Assembly: GCA_014238625.1 (NCBI GenBank)
Contig: JABAAS010000042.1
Coordinates: 1-5,235 of the forward strand
DNA length: 5,235 nt
DNA from: Alphaproteobacteria bacterium
GTDB taxonomy: Bacteria; Pseudomonadota; Alphaproteobacteria; JABAAW01
Direction of reading: 5' to 3'
Part shown: positions 4,731-5,235 of the stretch, piece after piece
Layout: each line of letters starts with the position of its first letter
Numbering within the stretch: the first letter of the stretch is position 1
The notes under the pieces: generated by a model
What the model was told of the DNA's origin: nothing
Databases searched by the model: none
The model's input: only the letters and a program-made list of their open reading frames with translations
Made by a program: the position numbers and the translations under genes

Positions 4731-5235
4731 TGGCGGATAGTGGGTCGGAGTCTAGAGATGGACGAGCGGGACATGGTCCGAAAAATCGCCCCGAACACCA
4801 CCTAGTATTTTTTGATTGGGACAATACTTTGGTAGATAGTTGGGGTTTAGTGCACGAGAGCATGCAGGCGACCTTGCGAAGTTTAGGAGAGGCTGAGTGG
4901 TCAGCAGAAGAGACGAGGATTAGGTTAGGCGCATCACTACGGGACAATTTTCCGCGCTTGTTTGGCGAGCGTTCAGAACAAGCCCGTATTTTGTATCGCG
5001 CTTATTTTCTTTCGCATCACCTTAAGCGCATTAGAGCATTTTCTGGTGCGCAGAGTCTTTTAGCTGACTTATTTTCTGTTAATTCCTCTAGCAATTTTGA
5101 TATTGAGATGGCTGTTATCAGCAACAAGATTGGCAGTGCTTTACGCGCGGAGGTTTCGCATTTGGGCTGGCAGAAGTATTTTGGAGCGGTATTGGGGGCG
5201 GAGGATTGCACAAGCGACAAGCCCGACCCTGCTTG
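4730..5235 (+). CDS. HAD-superfamily phosphatase, phosphoglycolate phosphatase-like (3' end missing)
   Basis: A haloacid-dehalogenase-fold hydrolase, probably a cytosolic phosphatase acting on a small phosphate ester; phosphoglycolate is the likeliest family guess but is not shown by the sequence. The first 168 codons are in the window. Motif I is FFDWDNT (nucleophile D29, acid/base D31), motif II is AVISNK (S131) and motif III is K164 in SDKPDP. The cap domain lies between motifs I and II (about 38-105), as in subfamily IA. Motif IV would lie past the edge. The start is GTG at 4730, sharing its G with the upstream TAG (TAGTG). TAA at 4712-4714 is in frame, and no other start lies before motif I, so GTG is forced. 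Residues 2-24 form a hydrophilic Gly/Ser/Arg-rich extension before the usual family start. In related genomes hfq follows this region. Confidence 0.88.
   Translation, partial: MADSGSESRDGRAGHGPKNRPEHHLVFFDWDNTLVDSWGLVHESMQATLRSLGEAEWSAEETRIRLGASLRDNFPRLFGERSEQARILYRAYFLSHHLKRIRAFSGAQSLLADLFSVNSSSNFDIEMAVISNKIGSALRAEVSHLGWQKYFGAVLGAEDCTSDKPDPA

Noticed and set aside
4711..4947. Minus-strand frame of 78 codons opposite the HAD gene, and another at 5017-5220
   Set aside because: Both lie antisense to a frame with intact HAD motifs I-III, which is clearly the coding one.

Overview
The window looks like part of an alphaproteobacterial chromosome. Four points support this: an ispD-ispF fusion gene, a full-length two-RCK trkA, the order trkA, then a D-amino-acid-type class IV aminotransferase, then a HAD phosphatase, and the place this block holds in many alphaproteobacteria, where trkA and the aminotransferase sit just before hfq and hflX. 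GC content appears to be in the mid-40s by eye (not counted). The base composition is strongly strand-biased: the top strand is G/T-rich whichever way the genes point. Together with many short tandem duplications and an apparent loss of the dusB-ntrBC-ntrYX block, this suggests a reduced or fast-drifting lineage, perhaps host-associated. That last step is inference. I cannot name a genus.

Layout. Bases 1-76 hold at most the start of a minus-strand reading frame cut by the window edge. Bases 77-625 (minus) encode a small lipoprotein of unknown function with an unusually long, Pro/Leu-rich signal peptide. Bases 742-2124 (minus) encode the bifunctional MEP-pathway enzyme IspDF, which carries five copies of a Ser-Thr-Asn-Gly repeat inside the IspD domain. 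A 223-bp divergent intergenic region (2125-2347) holds an exact 16-bp tandem duplication, weak promoter-like sequences and a hairpin followed by a T-run. Bases 2348-3724 (plus) encode TrkA, the NAD-binding regulatory subunit of Trk potassium uptake. The 145-bp gap 3725-3869 is dominated by an array of 14-bp units that are copies of the first 14 bases of the next gene. Bases 3870-4730 (plus) encode the PLP-dependent aminotransferase, and a GTG-started HAD phosphatase overlaps its stop codon and runs off the right edge.

The genes serve separate housekeeping roles: isoprenoid precursors, potassium uptake, D-amino-acid metabolism and phosphate-ester hydrolysis. They do not form one pathway. The aminotransferase and HAD genes are tightly coupled (1-bp overlap), and trkA may be co-transcribed with them. 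I found no CRISPR, transposon, tRNA or rRNA and no clear new defence-type system. The most unusual element is the start-codon-derived repeat array upstream of the aminotransferase gene.
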